64,000 nt of DNA from Bacillota bacterium (GTDB lineage Bacteria > Bacillota > Clostridia > Lachnospirales > Lachnospiraceae): assembly GCA_023387655.1 (NCBI GenBank), contig JAEWHR010000117.1, positions 1 to 64,000 of the forward strand, in the 5' to 3' direction. Shown here in pieces: positions 32,317 through 41,326 of the stretch. The translations under genes were made by a program, and so were the position numbers. Under the pieces are notes generated by a model. The model was not told the DNA's origin and did no database searches. It saw only the letters and a list, made by a program, of their open reading frames with translations. The number at the start of each line of letters is the position of its first letter. The first letter of the stretch is position 1.

Positions 32317-34155
32317 ATGAATTTATTAACCATGGAAAACATCAGCAAAAGTTATACCGAACGTATGCTGTTTGATAAGGTAAGCCTTGGGATTCATGAA
32401 AATGATAAAATTGGTGTGATTGGAATTAATGGAACTGGTAAATCAACACTGTTAAAGATAATTGCAGGAATAGAAGAACCAGACGAAGGTACCATAACCA
32501 AAGGCAAGCACGTTAGGATTGACTATCTACCTCAGACCCCTCAGTTCGATGAATCCCTTACCATTCTTGAAAACGTGATTAAAGGAAAGACAGCCAAAGA
32601 AGAATATCGAAATCTTGCTGGAGAAGCTAAAGCAATGCTGTTAAAGCTTGGAATTGAAGACTGTGACCAAAAAACTACCTATCTATCTGGTGGACAAAAG
32701 AAACGAATTGCACTCGTTCGTACCTTGTTAACGGAAGCCGACATCCTAGTTCTTGATGAGCCTACTAACCATTTGGATAGTTCCATGACAGAATGGCTTG
32801 AAGACTATCTTAAAAAGTTCCGCGGCGCTTATATTATGATAACCCATGACCGTTATTTCCTTGACCATGTTACTAATCGTATTGTGGAATTAGATAAAAG
32901 CATGCTGTATTCTTATACTGCTAACTACTCAAAATTCATAGAGCTAAAGGCAGAACGAGAGGAAATGGAGCTTGCTACAGAAAGAAAGAATAAGAGTCTT
33001 TACCGTGTAGAGCTTGAGTGGATGATGCGTGGTGCAAGAGCCCGTTCTACCAAACAAAAAGCTCATATAGCACGCTTTGAAGATCTACGTGACCGAAAAA
33101 AAATAGAAGCAGATCAGTCTGTAGAGATGTCCTCAATTTCTTCACGATTAGGGAAAAAAACAATAGAACTTGAAAACATCTGTAAATCCTACGAAGACCG
33201 AACTCTAATTAAGGATTTTTCCTATATATTTTTACCTGGAGATTATATCGGAATAGTTGGCCCAAATGGATGCGGAAAATCCACACTACTTCGTATCTTA
33301 ACCCAAACAATTGAACCTGACAGTGGTTCTGTAGCCATGGGAACTACCGTAAAGATCGGCTATTTTTCTCAAGAAAATGAATACATGGATGAAAACCAAA
33401 AAGTACTGGATTACATCCGTGATACAGCAGACTTTATTGAAACTACAGAGGGAACCATCACTGCTTCTCAAATGTGTGAAAGATTTCTCTTTACTGGTTC
33501 AATGCAACATCAGTTGATTTCTAAGTTAAGTGGTGGTGAAAAACGTCGTCTCTATCTATTAAAGATATTAATGGATGCTCCAAATGTTCTTGTACTGGAC
33601 GAGCCAACCAACGACTTAGACATTAAAACCTTAACAATTCTTGAAGACTACCTCTCTGGTTTTCAAGGTATTGTAATCACAGTCTCCCATGATCGTTACT
33701 TCCTTGATAAGATTGCTACCCGTATCTTTGCCTTTGAAGAAAACGGCGTAATTCGTCAGTATGAAGGCAATTATTCTGATTATAAAGATGCACTGGAACG
33801 TTATCCACAATCACAAGGAGAAAATGAGACCTCTATCAACAATAGTAGTAACTCATCCAATTCTACTGTGGATAATACAAACACAAGATCATCACGAACT
33901 ACAGAAAAGAAATTAAAATTTAGCTACAATGAGCAGCGAGAATTTGATACGATTGATGCTGTTATTGAAGAACTAGAACAAAAAATTTCTAATCTTGATG
34001 ATGCCATTGCAGCCTCTGCCTCTGAGTACACCAAATTAGATGCTCTTATGAAAGAGAAAGAGGATCTTGAACTTAAGCTAGACGAGAAGATGGAACGCTA
34101 TCTTTATCTGCAAGATCTCGCTGATAAAATTAAAGAACAGAATAGTAAAGGTTAA
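32317..34155 (+). CDS. ABC-F family ATPase (Uup/EttA-like)
   Basis: This soluble twin-ATPase protein of 612 residues has Walker A GINGTGKST and GPNGCGKST, signatures YLSGGQKKR and KLSGGEKRR, and Walker B motifs ILVLDEPTNHLD and VLVLDEPTNDLD. A positively charged linker with SVEMSSISSRLGKKTIELEN separates the halves. An Asn/Ser/Thr-rich linker and a C-terminal coiled coil (about 540-612) follow, as in Uup. ABC-F proteins bind the ribosome E site; some give antibiotic resistance, but this one resembles the housekeeping Uup group. Start: ATG 32317, GGAG six bases before. It has no membrane partner, as expected. Confidence 0.93.
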   Translation: MNLLTMENISKSYTERMLFDKVSLGIHENDKIGVIGINGTGKSTLLKIIAGIEEPDEGTITKGKHVRIDYLPQTPQFDESLTILENVIKGKTAKEEYRNLAGEAKAMLLKLGIEDCDQKTTYLSGGQKKRIALVRTLLTEADILVLDEPTNHLDSSMTEWLEDYLKKFRGAYIMITHDRYFLDHVTNRIVELDKSMLYSYTANYSKFIELKAEREEMELATERKNKSLYRVELEWMMRGARARSTKQKAHIARFEDLRDRKKIEADQSVEMSSISSRLGKKTIELENICKSYEDRTLIKDFSYIFLPGDYIGIVGPNGCGKSTLLRILTQTIEPDSGSVAMGTTVKIGYFSQENEYMDENQKVLDYIRDTADFIETTEGTITASQMCERFLFTGSMQHQLISKLSGGEKRRLYLLKILMDAPNVLVLDEPTNDLDIKTLTILEDYLSGFQGIVITVSHDRYFLDKIATRIFAFEENGVIRQYEGNYSDYKDALERYPQSQGENETSINNSSNSSNSTVDNTNTRSSRTTEKKLKFSYNEQREFDTIDAVIEELEQKISNLDDAIAASASEYTKLDALMKEKEDLELKLDEKMERYLYLQDLADKIKEQNSKG

Positions 34156-34208
34156 ACTAAAATAGAGGAAACCAAAAGAAAATTCAGTAAATTTTTTTAT
34201 GTTTATAA

Positions 34209-34256
34209 AAAAAATAATCCAAGATAAGCCCTAAGCTTTTCATGGATTATTTTTTT
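34209..34256 (+). terminator. Terminator of the ABC-F gene
   Basis: AATAATCCA and TGGATTATT flank a 21-base loop and are followed by a T tract. Confidence 0.75.
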
Positions 34257-34376
34257 ATTATCGTATAAACAGTAGCTGGTTACAATGGGTAAAAAAGATA
34301 TTACTACACTTACGTGGCTTACATTTACTGCTATATTTAGAATATGGATCATTATAGAAAATAGATCCTTATACTA

Positions 34377-34521
34377 TCAATTTTCTCTTAACTCCGTGAT
34401 CTCACCTTTTAAAAGTTTTATCACCATTTGATTAATTTCATTCGATATTTCGTGATTAATTCCATGTCCTACACCTTCGATGCTACACATATAACTCGAA
34501 ACTTTATACCGAACTATCTCT
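34377..34521 (-). pseudogene. C-terminal remnant of an alpha/beta hydrolase
   Basis: A short frame (ATG at 34490, stop at 34377) reads CSIEGVGHGINHEISNEI and ends KGEITELREN. The phrase GVGHGINHE looks like the catalytic-histidine loop and last helix of an alpha/beta hydrolase. Upstream in the same frame it runs into the end of the GNAT gene, where no hydrolase body exists, so the 5' part seems deleted. It could instead be a small unknown peptide gene. Confidence 0.4.
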
Positions 34522-35419
34522 ACCAAACTTCATAAAAAAATAATCTCTGCTCTATATCAAAACCGTACTCTTCATACAGATGAAACGCAGCTTCACTTTT
34601 TGTACTAACTTGAAGTATAATGTCTTTTGACGGGTGGTTTAACTTCGAAAGAAGCTCCGCTAATAGTAGTCTTCCATAGCCCTTTCCCTGTTCCGATTGA
34701 CAGATAGCAATATCAAAAATAGTATTTGATTTAGTTCCGATGTAGGCACCACACGTACCTATTATTTTTTTATCAATTTTTACAACATATAAGTTACAAT
34801 CGCAATCATCTAAACATTCCTTTAGATGTTGGTTTGCAACTTCTTCATCCATGAAAAAGATATCTTTTAAAACTTCAAGATAAAACTGTATTTCTACTCC
34901 CTGTATATTATCAATGGGTTCAATTTGAAATAATGTCTTGTCAATCTCCTTATAGGAGTGACTAATTTCCCGGTTACAATAATTACTTTCTGAATTGTTC
35001 ATACGATTGATATTACTTTCTCTAGAAAGTCGCATAAAGCACTCTGCATAGTGAGGAAAAAAAGTTAGATAAGGAACTTTCTCTTCACTAAGTACTGACA
35101 GATGTCTTAACTCTTCGTATTCTTCCTTCAAACTTTGTATTAGATATTCTACATATAGCTTCTCATTTCCTCGAATATAAAATCTTCCCTCTGCAACAAG
35201 CTCTCCGTCACTATCCTCTTCCACACAAAGTAATATAAAAAAGCCTACCACCTCTTCCCCTTCATATAGAAGGGCAAATGGTGGCAGTCCAAATTCTTCA
35301 TATACCTGTGCACCAGCTATCATATCTTCTCTTACTCTATCCTCACTATCTATGGTTAGCAGGTTATACATCTGTTGCTTATGACGGTTAAGTAAACGAC
35401 ATAAGAATTTAACTTTCAC
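34520..35419 (-). CDS. Two-part GNAT acetyltransferase
   Basis: This 299-residue protein's C-terminal half (about 165-299) is a clear GNAT domain: VVKIDKKIIGTCGAYIG, then the acetyl-CoA loop SEQGKGYGRLLLAELLSKL and AAFHLYEEYGFDIEQ. The N-terminal half (about 1-130) has a weaker GNAT-like pattern (LPPFALLYEGEEVVGFFIL) but no Gly-rich loop, so it may be a degenerate or substrate-binding copy. The substrate is unknown. It lies directly after rsmA on the minus strand (21-base gap), so it is probably the last gene of the tatD-rsmA unit. Confidence 0.82.
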   Translation of the reverse strand: MKVKFLCRLLNRHKQQMYNLLTIDSEDRVREDMIAGAQVYEEFGLPPFALLYEGEEVVGFFILLCVEEDSDGELVAEGRFYIRGNEKLYVEYLIQSLKEEYEELRHLSVLSEEKVPYLTFFPHYAECFMRLSRESNINRMNNSESNYCNREISHSYKEIDKTLFQIEPIDNIQGVEIQFYLEVLKDIFFMDEEVANQHLKECLDDCDCNLYVVKIDKKIIGTCGAYIGTKSNTIFDIAICQSEQGKGYGRLLLAELLSKLNHPSKDIILQVSTKSEAAFHLYEEYGFDIEQRLFFYEVW

Positions 35420-35440
35420 AGGTAGCCTCCATTTTACATT

Positions 35441-36313
35441 TTATTTTGTTTTCTCATCAATAATATCGGCCAATTTTGCAAACTGCTCTAAAGTAAGTGC
35501 TTCTCCACGTATTGTAGCCGTAACACCAAGCTCGTTTATTGCTTCACTAATCATTTCTTTTGAGAGCGAAATTTCTGGTGAATTATTCAGACCATTTACT
35601 AATGTCTTTCTTCTCTGATTAAAAGAAGCGCGAATTAAACGAAATAGCAACTTCTCATTCTTAACCTTAATCGGTGGATCCTGATGCAATGTTAAGCGAA
35701 TCACTGCAGAGCCAACATTAGGACGTGGCATAAAGCAGTTCGGTGGTACATTGGCAACAATATATGGATCGGCATAATACTGAACTGCTAACGATAATGC
35801 ACCGTAATCCTTGCTTCCTGGACCTGATTGCATACGGTCAGCAACTTCCTTTTGTACCATAACCGTAATATTATCAATTGGAACATGCGCTTCAAATAAG
35901 CCCATAATAATTGGTGTTGTAATATAGTAAGGTAAATTTGCAACTACCTTGATTGGTTTTCCTTCGTTCTTCTCTTTCACAATTTGATTAATATCAACCT
36001 TTAAGATATCTTCGTTAATAATCGTTATATTATCGTAGGATGATAGCGTATCCTGTTCTAAGATTGGTATCAAATTCTTATCAATCTCTACTGCAACAAC
36101 TTCTCTTGCATTTTCACATAAATACTGCGTCATCGTTCCAATACCCGGCCCTATTTCAAGTACTAGGTCATCCTTTGTAATCTCAGCAGAACGAATAATT
36201 TTCTCCAGAACATGAGTATCAATTAAGAAGTTCTGTCCAAACTTTTTTTGGAATATAAAACGATACTTATTTAATACTTCAATTGTCTGTTTTGGATCTC
36301 CCAAATATGCCAT
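35441..36313 (-). CDS. rsmA: 16S rRNA dimethyladenosine transferase
   Basis: RsmA (KsgA) adds two methyl groups to each of A1518 and A1519 of 16S rRNA late in small-subunit assembly. The 290-residue protein shows FGQNFLID, the SAM site LEIGPGIGTMTQYL, the acidic VAVEIDKNLI and the catalytic NLPYYIT. It lies 37 bases after tatD, the tatD-(rnmV)-ksgA order known from Bacillus, but the ribonuclease M5 gene (rnmV) that usually sits between them is absent. AAAGAGGAAAA lies before the ATG. Confidence 0.97.
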   Translation of the reverse strand: MAYLGDPKQTIEVLNKYRFIFQKKFGQNFLIDTHVLEKIIRSAEITKDDLVLEIGPGIGTMTQYLCENAREVVAVEIDKNLIPILEQDTLSSYDNITIINEDILKVDINQIVKEKNEGKPIKVVANLPYYITTPIIMGLFEAHVPIDNITVMVQKEVADRMQSGPGSKDYGALSLAVQYYADPYIVANVPPNCFMPRPNVGSAVIRLTLHQDPPIKVKNEKLLFRLIRASFNQRRKTLVNGLNNSPEISLSKEMISEAINELGVTATIRGEALTLEQFAKLADIIDEKTK

Positions 36314-36350
36314 TTATTTTCCTCTTTCCTTATGCCTTTTCATATGATTT

Positions 36351-37139
36351 CTAACTATGCAACTGATAAACTTTCCTTGCATTTTCTGTTGTCTGTCTTA
36401 TTACCTCTTCGGTACTTACATTCTTTATAAGTGCAATTTCCTCTACTACATGAGATAGATAACCAGAATAATTTCGCTTCCCTCGATAAGGGACAGGTGC
36501 CAAATAAGGACAGTCTGTTTCTAAAACAAGACTTGATAACGGCGCTTTCATAACAACTTCTTTTAACTTTCTACCATTTTTAAAAGTAACAACTCCGCCA
36601 ATACCAAGATAAAACCCATGTTTCAGATAAAAATCAGCTATTTCAGTTCCATAAGAAAAACAATGTATAATCCCAGTTAGGCTCTTATTCTGTGCTTTTG
36701 CATATGAGGTAGCTTCCTTCACCATCTCAAGCGTATCCGCAGCGGCATCTCTACTGTGAATAACCACTGGAAGTTTTTCTTCCATTGCAAGGTGTAACTG
36801 CTTTTTAAACCAAAATTTCTGTATTTCTCTATCCGTAGCATCCCAATAATAGTCTAAACCAATTTCTCCAATTGCAACCACTTTCTCTTCCTTCGCCATC
36901 TCACAAAGAGTTTTAAAGTTTTCGTCGTTTAACTCCTTCGTTTGGTCCGGATGTACTCCAACTGCTGCATATACAGAATCATATTTCTTTGCAAGTGCAA
37001 TGGATGTTTTGGAGCTTTCTAAATTAGCTCCAATATTTACGACGTTTACAATTCCTTCGTTCTTTAAGTTATTTAGTATTTTATCTCTATCTAAATCAAA
37101 TGCTTCATCATCATAATGAGCATGCGTATCAAATATCAT
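36351..37139 (-). CDS. tatD: TatD-family metal-dependent DNase
   Basis: This 262-residue TIM-barrel hydrolase has the metal ligands HAH in FDTHAHYDDEAFD, Glu in AIGEIGLDYYWD, His in VIHSRDA and IIHCFSYG, and Asp in LETDCPYLAP. TatD enzymes are Mg-dependent 3'-5' exonucleases/DNases implicated in DNA repair. Length and motif set are complete. It is the first gene of the tatD-rsmA-GNAT unit. A tmk or metS neighbour as in Bacillus is not seen here. Confidence 0.94.
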   Translation of the reverse strand: MIFDTHAHYDDEAFDLDRDKILNNLKNEGIVNVVNIGANLESSKTSIALAKKYDSVYAAVGVHPDQTKELNDENFKTLCEMAKEEKVVAIGEIGLDYYWDATDREIQKFWFKKQLHLAMEEKLPVVIHSRDAAADTLEMVKEATSYAKAQNKSLTGIIHCFSYGTEIADFYLKHGFYLGIGGVVTFKNGRKLKEVVMKAPLSSLVLETDCPYLAPVPYRGKRNYSGYLSHVVEEIALIKNVSTEEVIRQTTENARKVYQLHS

Positions 37140-37318
37140 CTTTTACCTCTTTTCTGCGTATGCTTATTGCGCATATTAAAATATTGTACTTTAAATTACG
37201 CAGGCGTAACACTCTTAGCTAAAACAAAGAATATTTGTTTCAACCATTCTTCTAAAATTATTATATTTATTTACCCATTTAGTTTTATAGAATGCCTATA
37301 ATTATAAGGGCTTATCCT

Positions 37319-38221
37319 TTATTTGTCCATGAATATTTGAGGATATAACTCCTTGGTTGGCAACCAATCACTAAATGCACTAGCACTTCCTGTTTGTACA
37401 GATAACTCAAATGCTTTTTGATAATTTCCTGTTTTTATATACCCTGCCAAAAATCCTGCTACCATGGAATCCCCTGCACCTACTGTATTCTTTACCTCTC
37501 CCTTTTCTGCCTCCATTTGATAGACTTCTTTTTGTTCTGTTACAAGAATAGCTCCTTTTTCACCCAGAGAAACCAGCACATTTCTTGCACCAAGCTCTTG
37601 TAGCTTCTCTGCGTAATTAATAATTTCTTCCCTCTTTGTAATGTTTACCGAAAATATTCCTTTTAGCTCTTCTTCATTCGGTTTTATTAAAAAAGGACGA
37701 TATGGTAACGCACTTCGTAATAGCGCCCCTTCTGCATCCACTATTGTGTTCACACCTTTTAAATCCATGGTTTCTAAAATCATTTTATAAGTATTACTAT
37801 CTAACGTTGATGGAATACTCCCGGCAAGTACTATATAATCGTCTTTGTTTAGATTTGAAAGTATAGTCATCAAACCATTGATGTGTTCTTTTTCAATCAC
37901 AGGTCCTCTTGCATTAATATCTGTTTCTTCCTTATCGCGAATTTTAACATTGATGCGTGACATTCCCTCCTTGGTATAGACAAACCTAGTCTCACATCCT
38001 TTTTCCTTTAACAACCGCTCTATTTCTGTCCCTGTAAAGCCAGCTAAAAATCCCAGTGTAATATTTTGAATGCCAAACTCTGATAAAACTAAGGATACAT
38101 TGATTCCTTTGCCACCAGGGTATAGTTCTTCTTTATAAGTGCGTTGTATTTTTCCTTTTGTAAGATGTTCTACATGAAGTATGTAATCAAGTGCTGGATT
38201 CCATGTCACAGTATAAATCAT
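37319..38221 (-). CDS. PfkB-family sugar-phosphate kinase (1-phosphofructokinase type)
   Basis: This 300-residue PfkB-fold kinase has the N-terminal TVTWNPALDYILHV, the glycine motif YPGGKGINVSLVLSEFG and the catalytic GAGDSMVAGFLAGY with its Asp base. The NPALD and GGKGINV text is typical of 1-phosphofructokinase (FruK) and tagatose-6-phosphate kinase (LacC). No fructose PTS or FruR gene is adjacent, so the substrate cannot be settled. A short gene of unknown function precedes it by 96 bases on the same strand. Confidence 0.88.
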   Translation of the reverse strand: MIYTVTWNPALDYILHVEHLTKGKIQRTYKEELYPGGKGINVSLVLSEFGIQNITLGFLAGFTGTEIERLLKEKGCETRFVYTKEGMSRINVKIRDKEETDINARGPVIEKEHINGLMTILSNLNKDDYIVLAGSIPSTLDSNTYKMILETMDLKGVNTIVDAEGALLRSALPYRPFLIKPNEEELKGIFSVNITKREEIINYAEKLQELGARNVLVSLGEKGAILVTEQKEVYQMEAEKGEVKNTVGAGDSMVAGFLAGYIKTGNYQKAFELSVQTGSASAFSDWLPTKELYPQIFMDK

Positions 38222-38317
38222 ATTAACCTCTATTCTGACGTTTAACGTCTTCTCTCATGATTATGCTTTAGACCTTAAGTACTTAGAATATTCTTTTTAC
38301 ACCACGATAGATACAAG

Positions 38318-38605
38318 TTAACAAAGTAGAGTGGAAGTCTCCTGAAAAACGATGGTACGCTCTATTCTTTTTTGATCTTCTGCAGGAAATAAACTTAACA
38401 GTTGCTTTATTTCTGACATATGAAGAATGGGAAAACTTAAGTAATAGTCATTCTCTATCGGAATTTGAAGCACCCTCCCGTGGGTAATATCCCCAATGTA
38501 TATTGTTTTAATTTCCTGATGATAAGTTGCCTTTAAGGAACTCTTAGGATTGAAAGACTCTAATTTTTGATTGATCAGTAGCAATAACTCTTCTATCTGC
38601 TTCAT
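38318..38605 (-). CDS. Hypothetical 95-residue protein
   Basis: I do not recognise this protein. It begins with a helix (IEELLLLINQKLESF), has a beta-rich middle (IKTIYIGDITHGRVLQIPIE) and ends helical, with QLLSLFPAEDQKRIERTI. It has no signal, membrane or metal motif. The gene has a start with AGGAGA-like text about ten bases upstream, and codon use like its neighbours. It may be cotranscribed with the PfkB kinase downstream. Confidence 0.6.
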   Translation of the reverse strand: MKQIEELLLLINQKLESFNPKSSLKATYHQEIKTIYIGDITHGRVLQIPIENDYYLSFPILHMSEIKQLLSLFPAEDQKRIERTIVFQETSTLLC

Positions 38606-38710
38606 TCGATTAAGTTTTCTCCTCTCTACTCAATGAATAATCTTATTATATCACGATTTCTTCCATAGTTCTCCCTAAACAAAAAAGCTTTTATTTTTTT
38701 ATTTACCCCC

Positions 38711-38751
38711 TTGTATTTTTATGAATAATGTATATAATCTATATATACATT
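38711..38751 (+). promoter_or_regulatory. Promoter and palindromic operator of the gntR-ABC operon
   Basis: TTGTAT (38711-38716) and TATAAT (38733-38738) are 16 bases apart. The perfect inverted repeat AATGTATATA with TATATACATT (38727-38736 and 38742-38751, five bases between) covers the -10. This is the shape of a GntR/YtrA-type operator, so autorepression is likely. About 180 bases of transcribed leader without clear structure follow. Confidence 0.7.
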
Positions 38752-38931
38752 ATGTATGCTATATGAAGTCAGAATTAATATATCCTCTGATAATTAGATG
38801 TTCAGCGCTAAAAATAGAGTGTTTGCCCGTTGTTAAAAGGGATTTTCTGACAAGCTATAACTTAACAGTAAGTATATTACTTACCACAACAAAGCTCATA
38901 ATGAGGTAAGAAATACCATAGGAGAGGAAGC

Positions 38932-39306
38932 ATGAACATAAACATTAGCAATTCAAGTGGTCAACCAATCTATGATCAAATTACTTCCCAGATAAAAAAT
39001 CTCATCATCACCGGTGAATTAAAAGAAGGGGACGCCCTTCCTTCCATGAGACTTTTAGCCAAGGAATTAAGGATTAGTGTTATCACCACCAAACGCGCGT
39101 ATGAAGAATTAGAAAGAGAAGGCTTTATTGTTTCCATGACTGGCAAAGGCAGTTTTGTTGCTAGTAAGAACCTAGAATTTATCAAAGAAGAACAGTTACG
39201 AAGTATGGAAGATCATCTCCAACAAGCAGTAGAGGCGGCCACTCTTGCCGGTGTTACTCTTCCAGAAATCATTGATTTATTAACCTATCTTTATAAAGGA
39301 GAATAA
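38932..39306 (+). CDS. GntR-family (YtrA subfamily) transcriptional regulator
   Basis: This 124-residue protein has a winged-helix GntR DNA-binding domain (residues 5-75; QPIYDQITSQIKNLIITGEL, LPSMRLLAKELRISVITTKRAYEELEREGFIVSM). A short helical dimerisation tail replaces the usual effector domain, which is the YtrA subfamily plan. These repressors sit in front of ABC transporter genes and often respond to cell-envelope stress. The ATP-binding gene starts three bases after its stop, so the unit is coupled. Its operator is the palindrome over the upstream promoter. GGAGAGGAAG precedes the ATG. Confidence 0.94.
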   Translation: MNINISNSSGQPIYDQITSQIKNLIITGELKEGDALPSMRLLAKELRISVITTKRAYEELEREGFIVSMTGKGSFVASKNLEFIKEEQLRSMEDHLQQAVEAATLAGVTLPEIIDLLTYLYKGE

Positions 39307-39308
39307 CT

Positions 39309-40154
39309 ATGGAATATGCGTTAGAACTAAATAATTTGACGAAGAAATATTCTGACTTTACGTTAGATCATATCAATCTTAATCTTCCGAAAGGTTCCAT
39401 TTTAGGATTTGTTGGAGAGAATGGTGCCGGAAAAAGTACAACAATAAAATTAATTTTAGACACAATCAAACGAAGTGAAGGGAGTATTACCGTATTAGGT
39501 GAAGATAACCTTAACCTTTCTCCCAAAACAAAAGAAAATATAGGAGTCGTTTTCGATGACTGTTGTTTCCCAGAAGTTTTAAATTTAAAAGATGTGAATC
39601 AAGTAATGAAAGGAATTTATAAACAATGGGATTCTGCTCTCTTTTTCCAATATGTTAAAAAGTTTCGATTACCTGAGAAAAAAATTATTAAAGATTATTC
39701 GCGAGGAATGCGAATGAAACTATCCATAGCATGTGCCTTATCTCATCATGCAAAACTGTTAATTCTTGATGAAGCTACTAGTGGATTAGATCCTGTCGTA
39801 CGTGATGAAATTCTTGATGTTTTTTTAGACTTCATTCAAGACGAATCAAACTCTATCTTTATCTCTTCTCATATTATCAGCGATTTAGAGAAGATTTGTG
39901 ATTATATCTGCCTGATCCACGATGGCCATATCTTATTTTCCGAACCAAAGGATGATTTGTTGGAGACTTACGGAATCCTGAAATGTTCCGAGTCAGATTT
40001 CACACATATAAAAAAAGAGGCAGTCATCGGATACCGTAAAAATCAATTTGGAATAGAAGCTCTGGTTAAAAAACATTTGGTAAATAATCAATTTATCATA
40101 GATCCAGCTACCATTGAAGACATTATGCTTTTCTACATTAAAGGGAAACGTTAA
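39309..40154 (+). CDS. ABC transporter ATP-binding subunit (YtrB/BcrA-like)
   Basis: This 281-residue nucleotide-binding subunit has Walker A GENGAGKST, signature DYSRGMRMKLSIACAL (SRG instead of SGG), Walker B LLILDEATSGLDP and H-loop ISSHIISDLEK. A C-terminal extension (about 215-281) follows, as in bacitracin-type exporter ATPases. It is the middle gene of a GntR-ATPase-permease unit, which suggests export of a peptide or drug or sensing of envelope stress. Substrate not deducible. Confidence 0.94.
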   Translation: MEYALELNNLTKKYSDFTLDHINLNLPKGSILGFVGENGAGKSTTIKLILDTIKRSEGSITVLGEDNLNLSPKTKENIGVVFDDCCFPEVLNLKDVNQVMKGIYKQWDSALFFQYVKKFRLPEKKIIKDYSRGMRMKLSIACALSHHAKLLILDEATSGLDPVVRDEILDVFLDFIQDESNSIFISSHIISDLEKICDYICLIHDGHILFSEPKDDLLETYGILKCSESDFTHIKKEAVIGYRKNQFGIEALVKKHLVNNQFIIDPATIEDIMLFYIKGKR

Positions 40155-40303
40155 GTTTTCTTGGAATTTTAATTTCTGTTTTGATTCGGAAAATATTATC
40201 TTTAAAAACAGCGTTAATACGCCAAAGTAGAGGTTCTTAAAAACAGTAAACGATTAACCTCTTTAATTTATACGCGTACCAAAGTACGCAGATGGGAGTT
40301 TAT

Positions 40304-40918
40304 ATGATTGGATTAATAAAAAAAGACTTTTTTACATTAAAAAAGCAAATTGTGCTCATTCTCTTTTTTCTTGCATTCTACGGAATATTATGTTTTGCAG
40401 AACCAAATAATTACAGCATGTTTGCTTATATGATAACACTCTTTAGTATCTTTATCCCCATGACTGCCCTTGGTTATGACGATCGTGCCGAGTGGAATAA
40501 ATACGCAATTACTATGCCAATTACAAGAAAACAGTTAGTATACAGTAAGTACCTTTTTGGCATTCTAGGTATTTGTCTATCCCTAGTTATGTGCCTTATT
40601 CTATCCCTGCTTTTGAATAAGGATATTACCAAAGAAAGTCTTATTATCATTACGACTTCTTTATCTGTTGGTACATTTTTTATGTCTATCAACATCCCTA
40701 TTAACTTTAAGTTTGGAGTTGAGAAAAGCAGATTTATTATTGTTGGTCTTTTTGGCCTTCCAACCGTGCTTCTTGTCCTCCTTAGTAAAGCAAATATTCC
40801 ACTTCCTAGTGAAGATTTTTTAATAAAACTATTACGTTTCCTACCATTTCTAGCAGTAGCTTTATTAATCATATCTGTCTTAACAAGTGTATCCATTGTA
40901 GAAAAAAAGGAATATTAG
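40304..40918 (+). CDS. ABC-2-type permease
   Basis: This 204-residue integral membrane protein has about six hydrophobic segments, beginning QIVLILFFLAFYGILCF and ending FLAVALLIISVLTSVSIVE. The early YDDRAEWNKYAITMPITRKQLVYSKY is a typical cytosolic loop of ABC-2 permeases. I start at ATG 40304 (MIGLIKKDFF), six bases after GGGAG. It lies 149 bases after its ATPase, a larger gap than within the rest of the operon, but no terminator separates them. Together they make a complete exporter. Confidence 0.9.
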   Translation: MIGLIKKDFFTLKKQIVLILFFLAFYGILCFAEPNNYSMFAYMITLFSIFIPMTALGYDDRAEWNKYAITMPITRKQLVYSKYLFGILGICLSLVMCLILSLLLNKDITKESLIIITTSLSVGTFFMSINIPINFKFGVEKSRFIIVGLFGLPTVLLVLLSKANIPLPSEDFLIKLLRFLPFLAVALLIISVLTSVSIVEKKEY

Positions 40919-40940
40919 AACATAACATTGTGATATTATA

Positions 40941-41006
40941 AAAAGCGGTTTCAATAGTAATAATCCAGACTTTCACTATTCTTGGATATACTTTTAACCG
41001 CTTTTT
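40941..41006 (+). terminator. Terminator of the gntR-ABC operon
   Basis: AAAAGCGGTT (40941-40950) pairs with AACCGCTTTT (40996-41005), with a T-rich end. An inner pairing of TAGTAA/TTCACTA type is weaker. Confidence 0.75.
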
Positions 41007-41326
41007 ACTTACCATTTAAGATCTTACGTCTAGCCCCTAAACCGTATAATAAATCGTCTAAGTGTCCCAGCAAGAGTAATAAAGCCCCCCTCTCCATTCA
41101 TACCTCATAATCTCCTTTCTAGTCGTTTCCCTTTTCTTCCAATTAAAAATGTGGTAAAATAAAGGTTGCAAGGTTATACTTCATCAACCTTATCATAAAT
41201 TTATATGTAAGTAAAATCTATTTAGATAAAAGTATTCGTTTACTAGAGCAACCCTTTACTAACACTAATTTTAGTGTTTGAATGTGCTATTAATATAAAC
41301 AATATATAAGCAGAATGGAGGCTACT
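41007..41326. other. Gene-free interval upstream of ptsI
   Basis: About 320 bases with no coding signal. I see a small AAGGTT/AACCTT hairpin near 41170 and possible weak -10 text (TAAAAT near 41155) but no convincing promoter, cre site or riboswitch. Confidence 0.4.

Noticed and set aside
32317..34155. ABC-F antibiotic-resistance protein
   Set aside because: The Uup-like C-terminal coiled coil and linker text point to a housekeeping ABC-F; no resistance-type linker feature could be shown.
38721..38909. 62-codon frame upstream of the gntR gene
   Set aside because: It has no ribosome site, starts within the promoter/operator region and resembles no protein.
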